The notes under the pieces: generated by a model
Databases searched by the model: none
What the model was told of the DNA's origin: nothing
What the model saw: the letters and a program-made list of their open reading frames with translations, nothing else
Source: Roseiarcus sp963835215
GTDB taxonomy: Bacteria; Pseudomonadota; Alphaproteobacteria; Rhizobiales; Beijerinckiaceae
Length of the DNA: 64,000 bases
Reading direction: 5' to 3'
Assembly (NCBI GenBank): GCA_963835215.1
Contig: CAWIES010000002.1
Location: 1,426,001-1,490,000 of the forward strand
Part shown: positions 57,028-64,000 of the stretch, in pieces
Layout: each line of letters starts with the position of its first letter
How positions within the stretch are numbered: position 1 is the stretch's first letter
Program-made: the position numbers and the translations under genes

Positions 57028-58521
57028 TCAATCCAGTGGCAGCGCGATGAAGCGCACATCGCCGGCGCCGCTGGCGACCAGTAGCAAGGCGGACTTCTTG
57101 CCGGCGGACTTCAGCGTCGCGATCGCCTTGGCGACGTCGCCGGGCGTCTCGACCGCCTGCTGATTGACCTCTTCGATCACCTCGCCGACGTGCAGGCCCT
57201 TGTCGCTCGCCGTTGAACCTGGCGCCACGGAAGAGACCACCACGCCTTTGATGCTGTCCTTGAGCTTGAAGCTCTTGCGCGCGGCGTCGTCGATCGGCGC
57301 GAGTTCGAGGCCGAGCGCGCTCGTCACCGCGTCGGGCTTGGCGGCGCTGTCGGGCGCATCCGCGCTCGCAACCGCCGCCTTCTCGCCGTCCTCGAGCCGG
57401 CCGAGCGTCACCGTCTTGGTCATCTCCTGGCCCTTGCGCACGATGACCAGCTGCACTTCCTTGCCGACCGGCATCGAGGCGACGATGCGCGGCAGGTCGC
57501 GCGATTCCTTGATGTCCTTGCCGTCGAAGGTGACGATCACGTCGCCCGGCATGAGGCCGGCGGGCTTGGCCGGCCCCTTGTCGTCGACGCCGGCCACCAG
57601 CGCGCCGCGCGCCGTGCCGAGGCCGAGGCTCTCGGCGATGGCGTCATCGACCGACTGAATGCGCACGCCGAGCCAGCCGCGCCGCGTCTCGTGATACTTC
57701 TCGAGCTGGTCGATCACCGGCTCGACGCTGTCGGAGGGCGTGGCGAAGCCGATGCCGATCGAACCACCCGAGGGCGACAGGATCGCCGTGTTGATACCGA
57801 TCACCTCGCCCTGCAGGTTGAACAACGGGCCGCCGGAGTTGCCCTTGTTGATCGAAGCGTCGGTCTGCAGGAAGTCGTCGTAGGGGCCCGAATCGATGTT
57901 GCGGTTGCGCGCCGAGAGGATGCCGGCGGTGACCGTCTCGCCGAGGCCAAATGGATTGCCGACCGCCATGACGCCGTCGCCGACCCGCGCCTTGTCGCTG
58001 TCGCCGAACTTGACGATCTTGAACGGCTTGTCGCTCTCGACCTTCAGCACCGCGACGTCGACCTTCGGGTCCTTGCCGATGATCGTCGCCTTCAGTTTGC
58101 GCCCGTCGGTGAAGATGACGACGACGTCGTTGGCGTCGCCGATGACGTGATTGTTGGTGATGACGATGCCGCTTGGGTCGATGACGAAGCCGGAGCCGAG
58201 CGAGGACATCTTGTGGGGACGCGGCGCGCCGTTGAAGCCGTGGTTCTTGAAGAACTGGTCGAACATGTCGTCGAATGGCGTGCCCTTGGGCAGATCGGGC
58301 GCCTGGTCGGCGCTCTTGTCCTCGACCGTCTGGGTGGCGGAAATGTTGACCACCGCATCCTTCACGTCGTCGACGAGGTCGGCGAGCCCAGTTGGCTTGG
58401 CTTGGGCGAAAGCGGGGCCGCAAGAGGCCACCAGGACCGGGGCGACGAGGATCGCCGTCGCGAGGGCGAGCGCGTCGCGGCGCGCGCGGCGCAGGCTCTT
58501 CGTCGCAGGGTCAAATCGCAT
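57028..58521 (-). CDS. degP: Do-like periplasmic serine protease
   Basis: A 497-residue secreted protease/chaperone. After the signal peptide comes the trypsin-like domain with the triad His in VITNNHVIGDAND, Asp in KVDVAVLKVES and Ser in KGNSGGPLFNLQ, then two PDZ domains (about 280-370 and 400-495, e.g. GLMPGDVIVTFDGKDIKESR and GLHVGEVIEEVNQQAVETPG). DegP/Do proteases degrade misfolded envelope proteins. It follows hflC on the same strand, an arrangement seen in many alphaproteobacteria, with 135 bp between. Confidence 0.95.
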   Translation of the reverse strand: MRFDPATKSLRRARRDALALATAILVAPVLVASCGPAFAQAKPTGLADLVDDVKDAVVNISATQTVEDKSADQAPDLPKGTPFDDMFDQFFKNHGFNGAPRPHKMSSLGSGFVIDPSGIVITNNHVIGDANDVVVIFTDGRKLKATIIGKDPKVDVAVLKVESDKPFKIVKFGDSDKARVGDGVMAVGNPFGLGETVTAGILSARNRNIDSGPYDDFLQTDASINKGNSGGPLFNLQGEVIGINTAILSPSGGSIGIGFATPSDSVEPVIDQLEKYHETRRGWLGVRIQSVDDAIAESLGLGTARGALVAGVDDKGPAKPAGLMPGDVIVTFDGKDIKESRDLPRIVASMPVGKEVQLVIVRKGQEMTKTVTLGRLEDGEKAAVASADAPDSAAKPDAVTSALGLELAPIDDAARKSFKLKDSIKGVVVSSVAPGSTASDKGLHVGEVIEEVNQQAVETPGDVAKAIATLKSAGKKSALLLVASGAGDVRFIALPLD

Positions 58522-58656
58522 AGCGTCCTCTCTTCTGGCAGTCGGGCCCCACGGGCGGCGAATCGAGCCACCCTGACCGGCAATCGTGTCGGTTGCACGG
58601 CAAAACGCGCCCCCTGAGGTCGCGGCGCGGGCCGCCGGCGGCGAGGGCTCAGACCC

Positions 58657-59565
58657 TCACTTGGCCGCAGGCGCAGCTGGCGCCGCGGCCGTCGGCTCTA
58701 CGTTCGGGGCGTTGAAATAGCGGAAGAAATCCGACTTCGGACTCAGAATCGCGCGCGTGTCGCCCTTCAATGCCAGGTCATAGGCTTGCATCGAACGGTA
58801 GAAGGCGAAGAACTCGGGGTCGGCGCCATAGGCGGCGGCGAAGATGTGGTTGCGCTCGGCGTCGCCCTCGCCGCGGATCTGTTCCGACTGCTGCTGCGCC
58901 TGGGCGACCGTCACGGTCACCTTGGCGTCCGCATCGGCCTTGATCTGCTGGCTCTGCTGCGAGCCTTGGGCGCGGAACGTGGCGGCCAATCGCTGACGCT
59001 CGGCCTGCATGCGGCGGAACACCGCTTCCGAATTTTCCGGCGGCAGGTCGGCGCGCTTGATGCGCACGTCGACGATGTCGAGGCCGAAGCGCGCGGCGCC
59101 GACCTTCACCTGATCGGCGATGTCGGACATCAGCGCGTCGCGTCGATTGCGGACGATGTCGACGATCGAGGCCTCCGACAGTGTGCGGCGCAGCGCCGAG
59201 TTGAGCATGCCCTCCAGCTGCGCGTCGGCGCCTTTGACGTTGAACACCGATTGATAGAACAGCAGCGGGTCGGCGATGCGGTAGCGCACGAAGGCGTCGA
59301 CCTCCAGCCGCTGGTTCTCGGCGACCAGCACTTCCTGGCGCTCATTGTCGAGAGCGAGAATGCGCTTGTCGATATAGACCACCGTGTCAATGAAGGGCAC
59401 GCGCGCATAGAGGCCGGGCGCGCCAATCAGATCGCGCACCGGCTGGCCGAAGCGCAGCACCAGCGCCTGCGTGGTCGGATCGACGGTGAAGAAGGTGTAG
59501 TCGGCGATAATGATCGCCGCCACGACGACGACGAGGGCGACGAAGCCGGTGAACGGGTTCTTCAT
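58657..59565 (-). CDS. hflC: FtsH protease modulator HflC
   Basis: A 302-residue SPFH/prohibitin-domain protein with an N-terminal membrane anchor (FVALVVVVAAIIIADYTFFT) and a long periplasmic coiled region. Typical are FGQPVRDLIGAPGLYARVPF, the ALDNERQEVLVAENQRLEVD segment, DVRIKRADLPPENSEAVFRR and the glutamine-rich QAQQQSEQIRGEGDAER. HflK and HflC form a ring around FtsH that limits its access to substrates. The start overlaps the hflK stop (59565-59562, ATGA), so the two are translationally coupled. Confidence 0.95.
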   Translation of the reverse strand: MKNPFTGFVALVVVVAAIIIADYTFFTVDPTTQALVLRFGQPVRDLIGAPGLYARVPFIDTVVYIDKRILALDNERQEVLVAENQRLEVDAFVRYRIADPLLFYQSVFNVKGADAQLEGMLNSALRRTLSEASIVDIVRNRRDALMSDIADQVKVGAARFGLDIVDVRIKRADLPPENSEAVFRRMQAERQRLAATFRAQGSQQSQQIKADADAKVTVTVAQAQQQSEQIRGEGDAERNHIFAAAYGADPEFFAFYRSMQAYDLALKGDTRAILSPKSDFFRYFNAPNVEPTAAAPAAPAAK

Positions 59566-60680
59566 TTCGGCGCTCCCGCGGGCTTGGCGGTCGAGGGGTC
59601 AAGCGCGAGATAGGGCACCGGCGCGCTGACGCCGGTCGCGTCAATGATCGTCTTGCTCACGCCGCCCAGCACCCGCTCCATCGTCTCGAGATACATGCGC
59701 TCGCGGGTGACGCCGGGCGCTTCTTTGTACTGAACGTAAATTTGGCTGTAGCGCGCCGTCTGACCCTGCGCGTCGAGGATCGTCTGCTGCTTGTAGGCCT
59801 TGGCCTCGGCGAGGATGCGCGAAGCGCGCCCTTCCGCTTCCGGGACGACGCTGTTGGCGTAAGTCTCGGCGTCGTTGACGGCGCGCTGCTGGTCTTGCTG
59901 GGCTGCGGTGACGTCGCGATAGGCGGAGATCACCTGCGCGGGCGCGTCGACCGACTGCAACTGCACCTGCTTGATCAGCACGCCGGCGTGATAATTGTTG
60001 AGCACCGTCTGCATGCGGTTCTGCACGTCAGGTTCGATCGACTTGCGGTCGCTGGTCAACACGCCGTCGATCGACTTGAGGCCGACGACCTCGCGCATGA
60101 TGCTCTCGGCCACCGCTTTGACCGTCTCGCGCGGATTGAGGATGTTGAAGACGTAGTCCTCGGGATGGGCGGGGTCGATCTGCCAACTCACGCGAAAGCG
60201 CACATTGACGATGTTCTGGTCGCCGGTCAGCATCTGGCTTTCGGCGAGAATGTCGGCTGAGCCTGCGTCGCTGTGATAGCCGACTTCGGTGATCTGCTGA
60301 TCGGAGACCGGAACCTTGATGACGTCGCCGATCGGCCAGGGCCAATTGGCATTGAGGCCGGCCGCCGTCTTGCCGGTGTAGCGGCCGAAGACGAGGTTAA
60401 TGCCGATTTCGTTGGGCTGGACGGTGTAGAACGAGCCGAGTGCGAACCAGGCGACCACTGCGATCAGCGCGACCAGCAGGATCAGGCGGCCGGCAGTCCC
60501 GCCTCCGCCCGCTGTCGATGAACCGCCGCCGCCCGGGATCAGGCCGCGCAACCGCTCCTGCAACCGGCGCAGCCATTCCTCAAGATCGCCGGGCGGCTGG
60601 CTTCCGCCCGGTCCCTGGCCCCACGGCCCTTGTCCGGGCGAACGCCACGGCCCGCCGCCGCCTTGATTGTTCCAGGACAT
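59562..60680 (-). CDS. hflK: FtsH protease modulator HflK
   Basis: A 372-residue partner of HflC. The N-terminal 60 residues are glycine- and proline-rich, the membrane helix lies at about 64-83 (GRLILLVALIAVVAWFALGS) and the SPFH domain follows with IGINLVFGRYTGKTAAGLNA, SQMLTGDQNIVNVRFRVSWQ, LTSDRKSIEPDVQNRMQTVL and a coiled SVVPEAEGRASRILAEAKAY region. ftsH is encoded 26 kb away in this window. It precedes hflC in an operon and follows corC with about 100 bp between. Confidence 0.95.
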   Translation of the reverse strand: MSWNNQGGGGPWRSPGQGPWGQGPGGSQPPGDLEEWLRRLQERLRGLIPGGGGSSTAGGGGTAGRLILLVALIAVVAWFALGSFYTVQPNEIGINLVFGRYTGKTAAGLNANWPWPIGDVIKVPVSDQQITEVGYHSDAGSADILAESQMLTGDQNIVNVRFRVSWQIDPAHPEDYVFNILNPRETVKAVAESIMREVVGLKSIDGVLTSDRKSIEPDVQNRMQTVLNNYHAGVLIKQVQLQSVDAPAQVISAYRDVTAAQQDQQRAVNDAETYANSVVPEAEGRASRILAEAKAYKQQTILDAQGQTARYSQIYVQYKEAPGVTRERMYLETMERVLGGVSKTIIDATGVSAPVPYLALDPSTAKPAGAPK

Positions 60681-60778
60681 ACGACCTCGTTTGAGCGCTC
60701 CAGCGCCATTCGCGCGCTTATATAGGGGAGCCCCGCCCCCGCGGCAACGCGAGGGGGCGGCGCAGGCGGCGGGGCGTC

Positions 60779-62092
60779 TCAGGCGGGGCCGGCCGCCACG
60801 GCGTCGTCGGTCGCCTTCTTCGCGTCGTCTTCGCGCGTCGCGAGAGGGGTGACGCGCAACGCGGCGATGCGGTTGCGCTGCCGGCGCAGCACCTCGAACC
60901 GCAGCCCGTGAAAACTGAAGGTCTGTCTGGGCTCTGGGATCGTGCGCGCCTCATGGATGACAAGGCCGGCGATCGTCGCCGCCTCGTCGTCGGGCAGGCT
61001 CCAGTCCATCGCCCGGTTGAGATCGCGGATCGTCACCGAGCCATCGACGATCAGCGAGCCGTCGAGCTGTTTGCGCACGCCTTGGACGGTAACGTCGTGC
61101 TCGTCTTTGATGTCGCCGACGATCTCCTCGATGATGTCCTCGAGCGTCAGCAGCCCGAGCACCACGCCGTATTCGTCGACCACCAGCGCCGAATGGCTCT
61201 TGCGTTGCAGGAAGGCCTGCAGCTGGTCGCGCAGGGTCGTCGCCTCCGGCACGAACCACGCCTCCAGCGCGATGTCGGCGGCGTTGATGCGGCTAGGGTC
61301 GCCGCCAGCGGCGGCGTAGGCGCGCAGCAGGTCTTTGGCGTGCAGCATGCCGATGATGTTGTCGGGCTCGCCCCGCCACAACGGCATACGCGTGTAGGGC
61401 GAGGCGAGCACCTCGCGCACCAGTTCGCCCGCCGGCAGGTCGGCGTCGAGCGTGCGCATCTTGGTGCGGTGGACCATGACGTCGGAGACGGGAACCTCGG
61501 CGAGTTCGAGCAGGCCGCCGAACATGTCGCGCTCGTCGCGCGCCACGCCGCCCTCGCTATGAAGGATGTCGACCGCACCGCGCAGCTCCTCGTGGCCCGA
61601 GACGCCCGAGGGACCGGCGAGCGAGACGCCGCACAGGCGCAGCATCAGGCGGACCAGCGCGCTGACCGCGCTGACGATCGGGCCGAACACGGTGACGAAG
61701 AACGAGGCCGTCGGCGCGATCATCAGCGACACGCGGTCGGGGTAGGCGATGGCGATGGTTTTGGGCAGCACCTCGCCGAAGACGACGATCAGCGCCGTCA
61801 TGATCGCGGTGGCGTAGACGACGCCGCGGTCGCCGACCGCCGAGACCAGTTCATTGGTGGCGAGCGCCGAGGCGGCGATGGTGACGAGCTGGCCGCCCAG
61901 CAGCATCGCGCTGATGAACCGGCCGCGGGTGGCCACCAGCCGGGCGACCAGCGCGGCGCGCGTGTCGCCCGCCGTCTCCAGCGCGCGCAGGCGGGCGCGC
62001 GAAGCGGCGGTGAGCGCGGTTTCGGCGCCGGCGAAGAAGGCGGCGGCGAAAAGGGCGAGAACGATAAAGGCGATTGCGAGCGGGGTGGACAT
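60779..62092 (-). CDS. CNNM/CorC-family transmembrane protein (hemolysin-like)
   Basis: A 437-residue protein with a DUF21 membrane domain (about 1-180: FFAGAETALTAASRARLRAL, VFGEVLPKTIAIAYPDRVSL), two CBS domains (VSDVMVHRTKMRTLDADLPA and ALVVDEYGVVLGLLTLEDII) and a CorC_HlyC C-terminal domain (VTIRDLNRAMDWSLPDD). Members are implicated in magnesium/cobalt efflux or membrane homeostasis. The stop lies 98 bp before hflK. The frequent upstream partners aroB and aroK are absent. A reverse-complement frame of similar length is a shadow. Confidence 0.93.
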   Translation of the reverse strand: MSTPLAIAFIVLALFAAAFFAGAETALTAASRARLRALETAGDTRAALVARLVATRGRFISAMLLGGQLVTIAASALATNELVSAVGDRGVVYATAIMTALIVVFGEVLPKTIAIAYPDRVSLMIAPTASFFVTVFGPIVSAVSALVRLMLRLCGVSLAGPSGVSGHEELRGAVDILHSEGGVARDERDMFGGLLELAEVPVSDVMVHRTKMRTLDADLPAGELVREVLASPYTRMPLWRGEPDNIIGMLHAKDLLRAYAAAGGDPSRINAADIALEAWFVPEATTLRDQLQAFLQRKSHSALVVDEYGVVLGLLTLEDIIEEIVGDIKDEHDVTVQGVRKQLDGSLIVDGSVTIRDLNRAMDWSLPDDEAATIAGLVIHEARTIPEPRQTFSFHGLRFEVLRRQRNRIAALRVTPLATREDDAKKATDDAVAAGPA

Positions 62093-62142
62093 GGCCCCCC
62101 TTTAGCACAGCCGATGGGGCGTCTTTAAGCGCCCCCGCGCGG

Positions 62143-62955
62143 TTAACGCGATTGAGGCGTTACGACAGCGCGGTCCTCGATTAGCGCGCGGCGCACGTCT
62201 TCCGCTGATTCTCCTAGCAATTTAGCCATCGCGGCCTGGGCTGCGGCGGGCTGCTGGGCGACGATCGCCCGCATCACGTCGCGGTGCTGGTGAAGGCGGT
62301 CGTCTTTGATCGCGGGGTTGCGCCAACCCATGCGAAAGGTTCCCACCAGCGCCATTTCGATCAGGCTGCCCAGGCCCGCCAGCAGCCCGTTGCCGGTCGC
62401 CGAGAGGATCGCCTTGTGGAAGCGCACGTCGGCGCCGATCAGGTCGCCGTCGCCGGTTTTGTAGCGCTCCATGTCGGCGTAGGCCGCCTCGATGATCTCA
62501 AGCGAGGCGGCGTCGCGGATCTCGGCGGCGATCGCCGCCGCCTGGGGCTCGAAAATCCGCCGTAACTGGAAGACGTTATTGACGAACTCTTCGGTCGGGG
62601 CGGCGAGCATGTGCCAGGCGAGGAAATCGGAGTCGAGCATGTGCCACTCGGACTTCGGGCGCACCAGCGTGCCGACCTTCTGGCGCGAGACGATCAGGCC
62701 CTTGGCTTCGAGGGCGCGGAACGCCTCCCGCAAGGTCGGGCGGGACACGCCAAAGCGCACCAGCAGGCGCGCTTCGGTCGGCAGGCGGGCGCCCGGCGGG
62801 TGGAGTCCGGCGATGATCTCGTAGCCGAGCACCGCGGCAAGCGAATCGTTGACCCGGCGCCTGGCGACCGGCGGGCCTTCGGTCGCCTCGTCGCGCTCGG
62901 GCGAGGTGGGCGGCCTTGCCGTTTGGCGCCGTCTGGTTCTCGTTGCTTGGACCAC
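62143..62955 (-). CDS. GntR-family regulator, FadR subgroup (FCD domain)
   Basis: A transcription regulator of about 270 residues. The N-terminal winged helix reads LPTEARLLVRFGVSRPTLRE followed by AFRALEAKGLIVSRQKVGTL. The C-terminal FCD domain (about 120-255) carries the metal-binding aspartate and histidines in GADVRFHKAILSATGN and HQHRDVMRAIVAQQ. The start is uncertain: a GTG at 62955 is chosen because further upstream the frame enters GC-rich repeat-like sequence; the downstream leader is also poorly conserved. FCD regulators respond to sugar acids, organic acids or amino acids. A divergent DMT exporter lies 254 bp away and may be its target. Confidence 0.83.
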   Translation of the reverse strand: MVQATRTRRRQTARPPTSPERDEATEGPPVARRRVNDSLAAVLGYEIIAGLHPPGARLPTEARLLVRFGVSRPTLREAFRALEAKGLIVSRQKVGTLVRPKSEWHMLDSDFLAWHMLAAPTEEFVNNVFQLRRIFEPQAAAIAAEIRDAASLEIIEAAYADMERYKTGDGDLIGADVRFHKAILSATGNGLLAGLGSLIEMALVGTFRMGWRNPAIKDDRLHQHRDVMRAIVAQQPAAAQAAMAKLLGESAEDVRRALIEDRAVVTPQSR

Positions 62956-63208
62956 GGCTTCGCTCCGTCCGCCTGGCCGCAGCCCGCCCATTCGCTGCGC
63001 TCGCTCGCCGCCGCTCTTGCGGCGAAGGGGGAGGGCGCAATCGTCGACCACAGATCGCGCAAATCCCTGTAGAACGGGCATTGCGCCTCCGCAATAGCTT
63101 AGCCGCCGCCGCCCACCGGGCAAACGCGCCCTTTGCGACCGCGTGGAACGGGTTTCGCCTCGCTCGGATGATGGTTAAGGAGACAACGCGCCTTTAGGAG
63201 GTTCGAGG

Positions 63209-64000
63209 TTGAATACGCCGCTCTACGCTTTCGTCGTCCTCGTCTGGGGTCTCACCTGGTTCGCCATCCGCCTGCAACTCGGGGCGACTCCGGCCGAAAC
63301 CTCGATCTTCTGGCGTTTTCTCGTTTCGGCGGCGGTGATGTGGCTGGGCCTCGCCGTCACCGGGCGGCTGAGGCGTGTCCCCCTGCGCAGCCATTTGTGG
63401 TTCGCCGCGCTCGGCTTCGCGCTGTTCAGCGCCAACTTCCTGTTTTTCTACAATGCCGAGAAGTTCGTCGTGAGCGGCGTGGTGTCGGTCGTGTTCGCCA
63501 TGGCGGCGGCTTTTAACGTTTTCAATCAATGGTTGTTTCGCGGCAAGCAGCCAGCGCTGCGCACGGTCGTGGGCGCGCTGCTTGGCGCGGTTGGCGTCGC
63601 CTTTTTGTTCGCCGACCACCTTGCGCCGACCAGCGCCGGCGGAGGTTCGGCGCTCGGCCTCGCTCTCGCGCTGGGCGGGACCTATTGCTTCTCGCTCGGC
63701 AATCTCGCCTCGCGACCGGCGGCGCGCGCGGCCGGCGATCTGCCCAACGCGATCGCTCGGGCGATGACCTGGGGGACGGCGTTTCTCGCCGTTGTCGTTT
63801 TGGCGCGCGGCCTCTCCTTCAAGCCGTCGACCGATCCCGTCTATGTCGGCGCGTTGATCTATCTGGCGGTGATCGGTTCGGCGGCCGGCTTCCTCGCCTA
63901 TCTCGCGCTGGTCGCTCGCGTCGGGCCGGAGCGCGCCGCTTATACGACCGTGCTGTCGCCGGTGATCGCGCTTGGCGTCTCGTCGCTGTTCGAGGGCTAC
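63209..64000 (+). CDS. EamA/DMT-family transporter (partial, runs off the end)
   Basis: 264 codons of an inner-membrane drug/metabolite transporter, open to the window edge. The TTG start is preceded by a strong AGGAGG ribosome-binding site 7 bp upstream, which decides it. Membrane segments follow one another: NTPLYAFVVLVWGLTWFAIR with the EamA start signature WGLTWFAIRLQ, then TSIFWRFLVSAAVMWLGLAV, the LFSANFLFFYNAEKFVVSGV repeat, TVVGALLGAVGVAFLFADHL, LGLALALGGTYCFSLGNLAS of the second half, and AYTTVLSPVIALGVSSLFEG. The substrate is unknown. Confidence 0.88.
   Translation, partial: MNTPLYAFVVLVWGLTWFAIRLQLGATPAETSIFWRFLVSAAVMWLGLAVTGRLRRVPLRSHLWFAALGFALFSANFLFFYNAEKFVVSGVVSVVFAMAAAFNVFNQWLFRGKQPALRTVVGALLGAVGVAFLFADHLAPTSAGGGSALGLALALGGTYCFSLGNLASRPAARAAGDLPNAIARAMTWGTAFLAVVVLARGLSFKPSTDPVYVGALIYLAVIGSAAGFLAYLALVARVGPERAAYTTVLSPVIALGVSSLFEGY

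Noticed and set aside
60908..62128. 406-codon forward frame opposite the corC-like gene
   Set aside because: Low-complexity arginine/aspartate/glutamine composition and full overlap with an intact CBS/DUF21 protein.

Overview
The window is a GC-rich, gene-dense chromosomal segment from an alphaproteobacterium, most likely order Hyphomicrobiales. The call rests on gene content and neighbourhoods: etfB-etfA-hydroxyacyl-CoA dehydrogenase, divergent argH and tlpA, corC-hflK-hflC-degP on one strand, a DUF1007/NicO metal pair, an MctP-like symporter with a DUF3311 partner, and a bifunctional putA. The family cannot be fixed from the sequence alone. I see no rRNA, tRNA, CRISPR array, prophage or insertion sequence.

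Layout. 1-2.2 kb: electron transfer flavoprotein and 3-hydroxyacyl-CoA dehydrogenase. 2.4-10.9 kb: trmD, gamma-glutamyltransferase, DUF1810, a LON-domain protein, a thioredoxin-TPR protein, a ProX-type editing protein, a NicO-type metal exporter with its DUF1007 partner, and an extensin-like lipoprotein. 11.1-13.8 kb: purine catabolism (PuuE-UraD fusion, guanine deaminase). 13.8-16.85 kb: an AT-richer, gene-poor stretch with short ORFs, a 131-bp palindrome, a decayed zwf, and a helically phased TTGAC array in front of an SDR gene. 17.8-27.3 kb: sensor kinase, degenerate caspase-fold protein, hydroxyisobutyrate dehydrogenase family member, ArsR/SRPBCC pair, solute transport genes. 27.6-33.8 kb: leuC, arfB, argH, tlpA, ftsH. 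34-36.7 kb: metallophosphoesterase, cupredoxin, ECF sigma and anti-sigma. 36.7-40.7 kb: ybbP/ybbA/tesA-type cluster. 40.8-48.6 kb: purU, LssY-C protein, msrB, hemH, putA. 48.7-55.3 kb: MsbA-like exporter, O-antigen-ligase-like protein, urease ureD-ureAB-ureC. 55.4-64 kb: GYF membrane protein, DUF302, degP, hflCK, corC, a FadR-type regulator and a DMT exporter running off the end.

Two features mark the whole window. First, about sixteen genes, including trmD, hemH, ureC and putA, read through only if one or more single-base indels are corrected, while equally long neighbours (ftsH, leuC, argH, ggt, degP) are intact. I infer that most of these are residual sequencing or assembly errors; zwf is the exception that also looks truncated. 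Frame-broken genes are listed as pseudogene because that is what the sequence shows. Second, intergenic spaces carry dispersed hairpin repeats of at least three families, one with a short form and a long form holding two extra inner hairpins.

No clearly new multi-gene system was found. The best leads are a caspase-fold protein lacking both catalytic residues, six TTGAC half-sites phased at 10 bp, the 131-bp palindrome in the AT-richer stretch, and a metallophosphoesterase-cupredoxin-ECF-anti-sigma locus with a candidate autoregulatory promoter.
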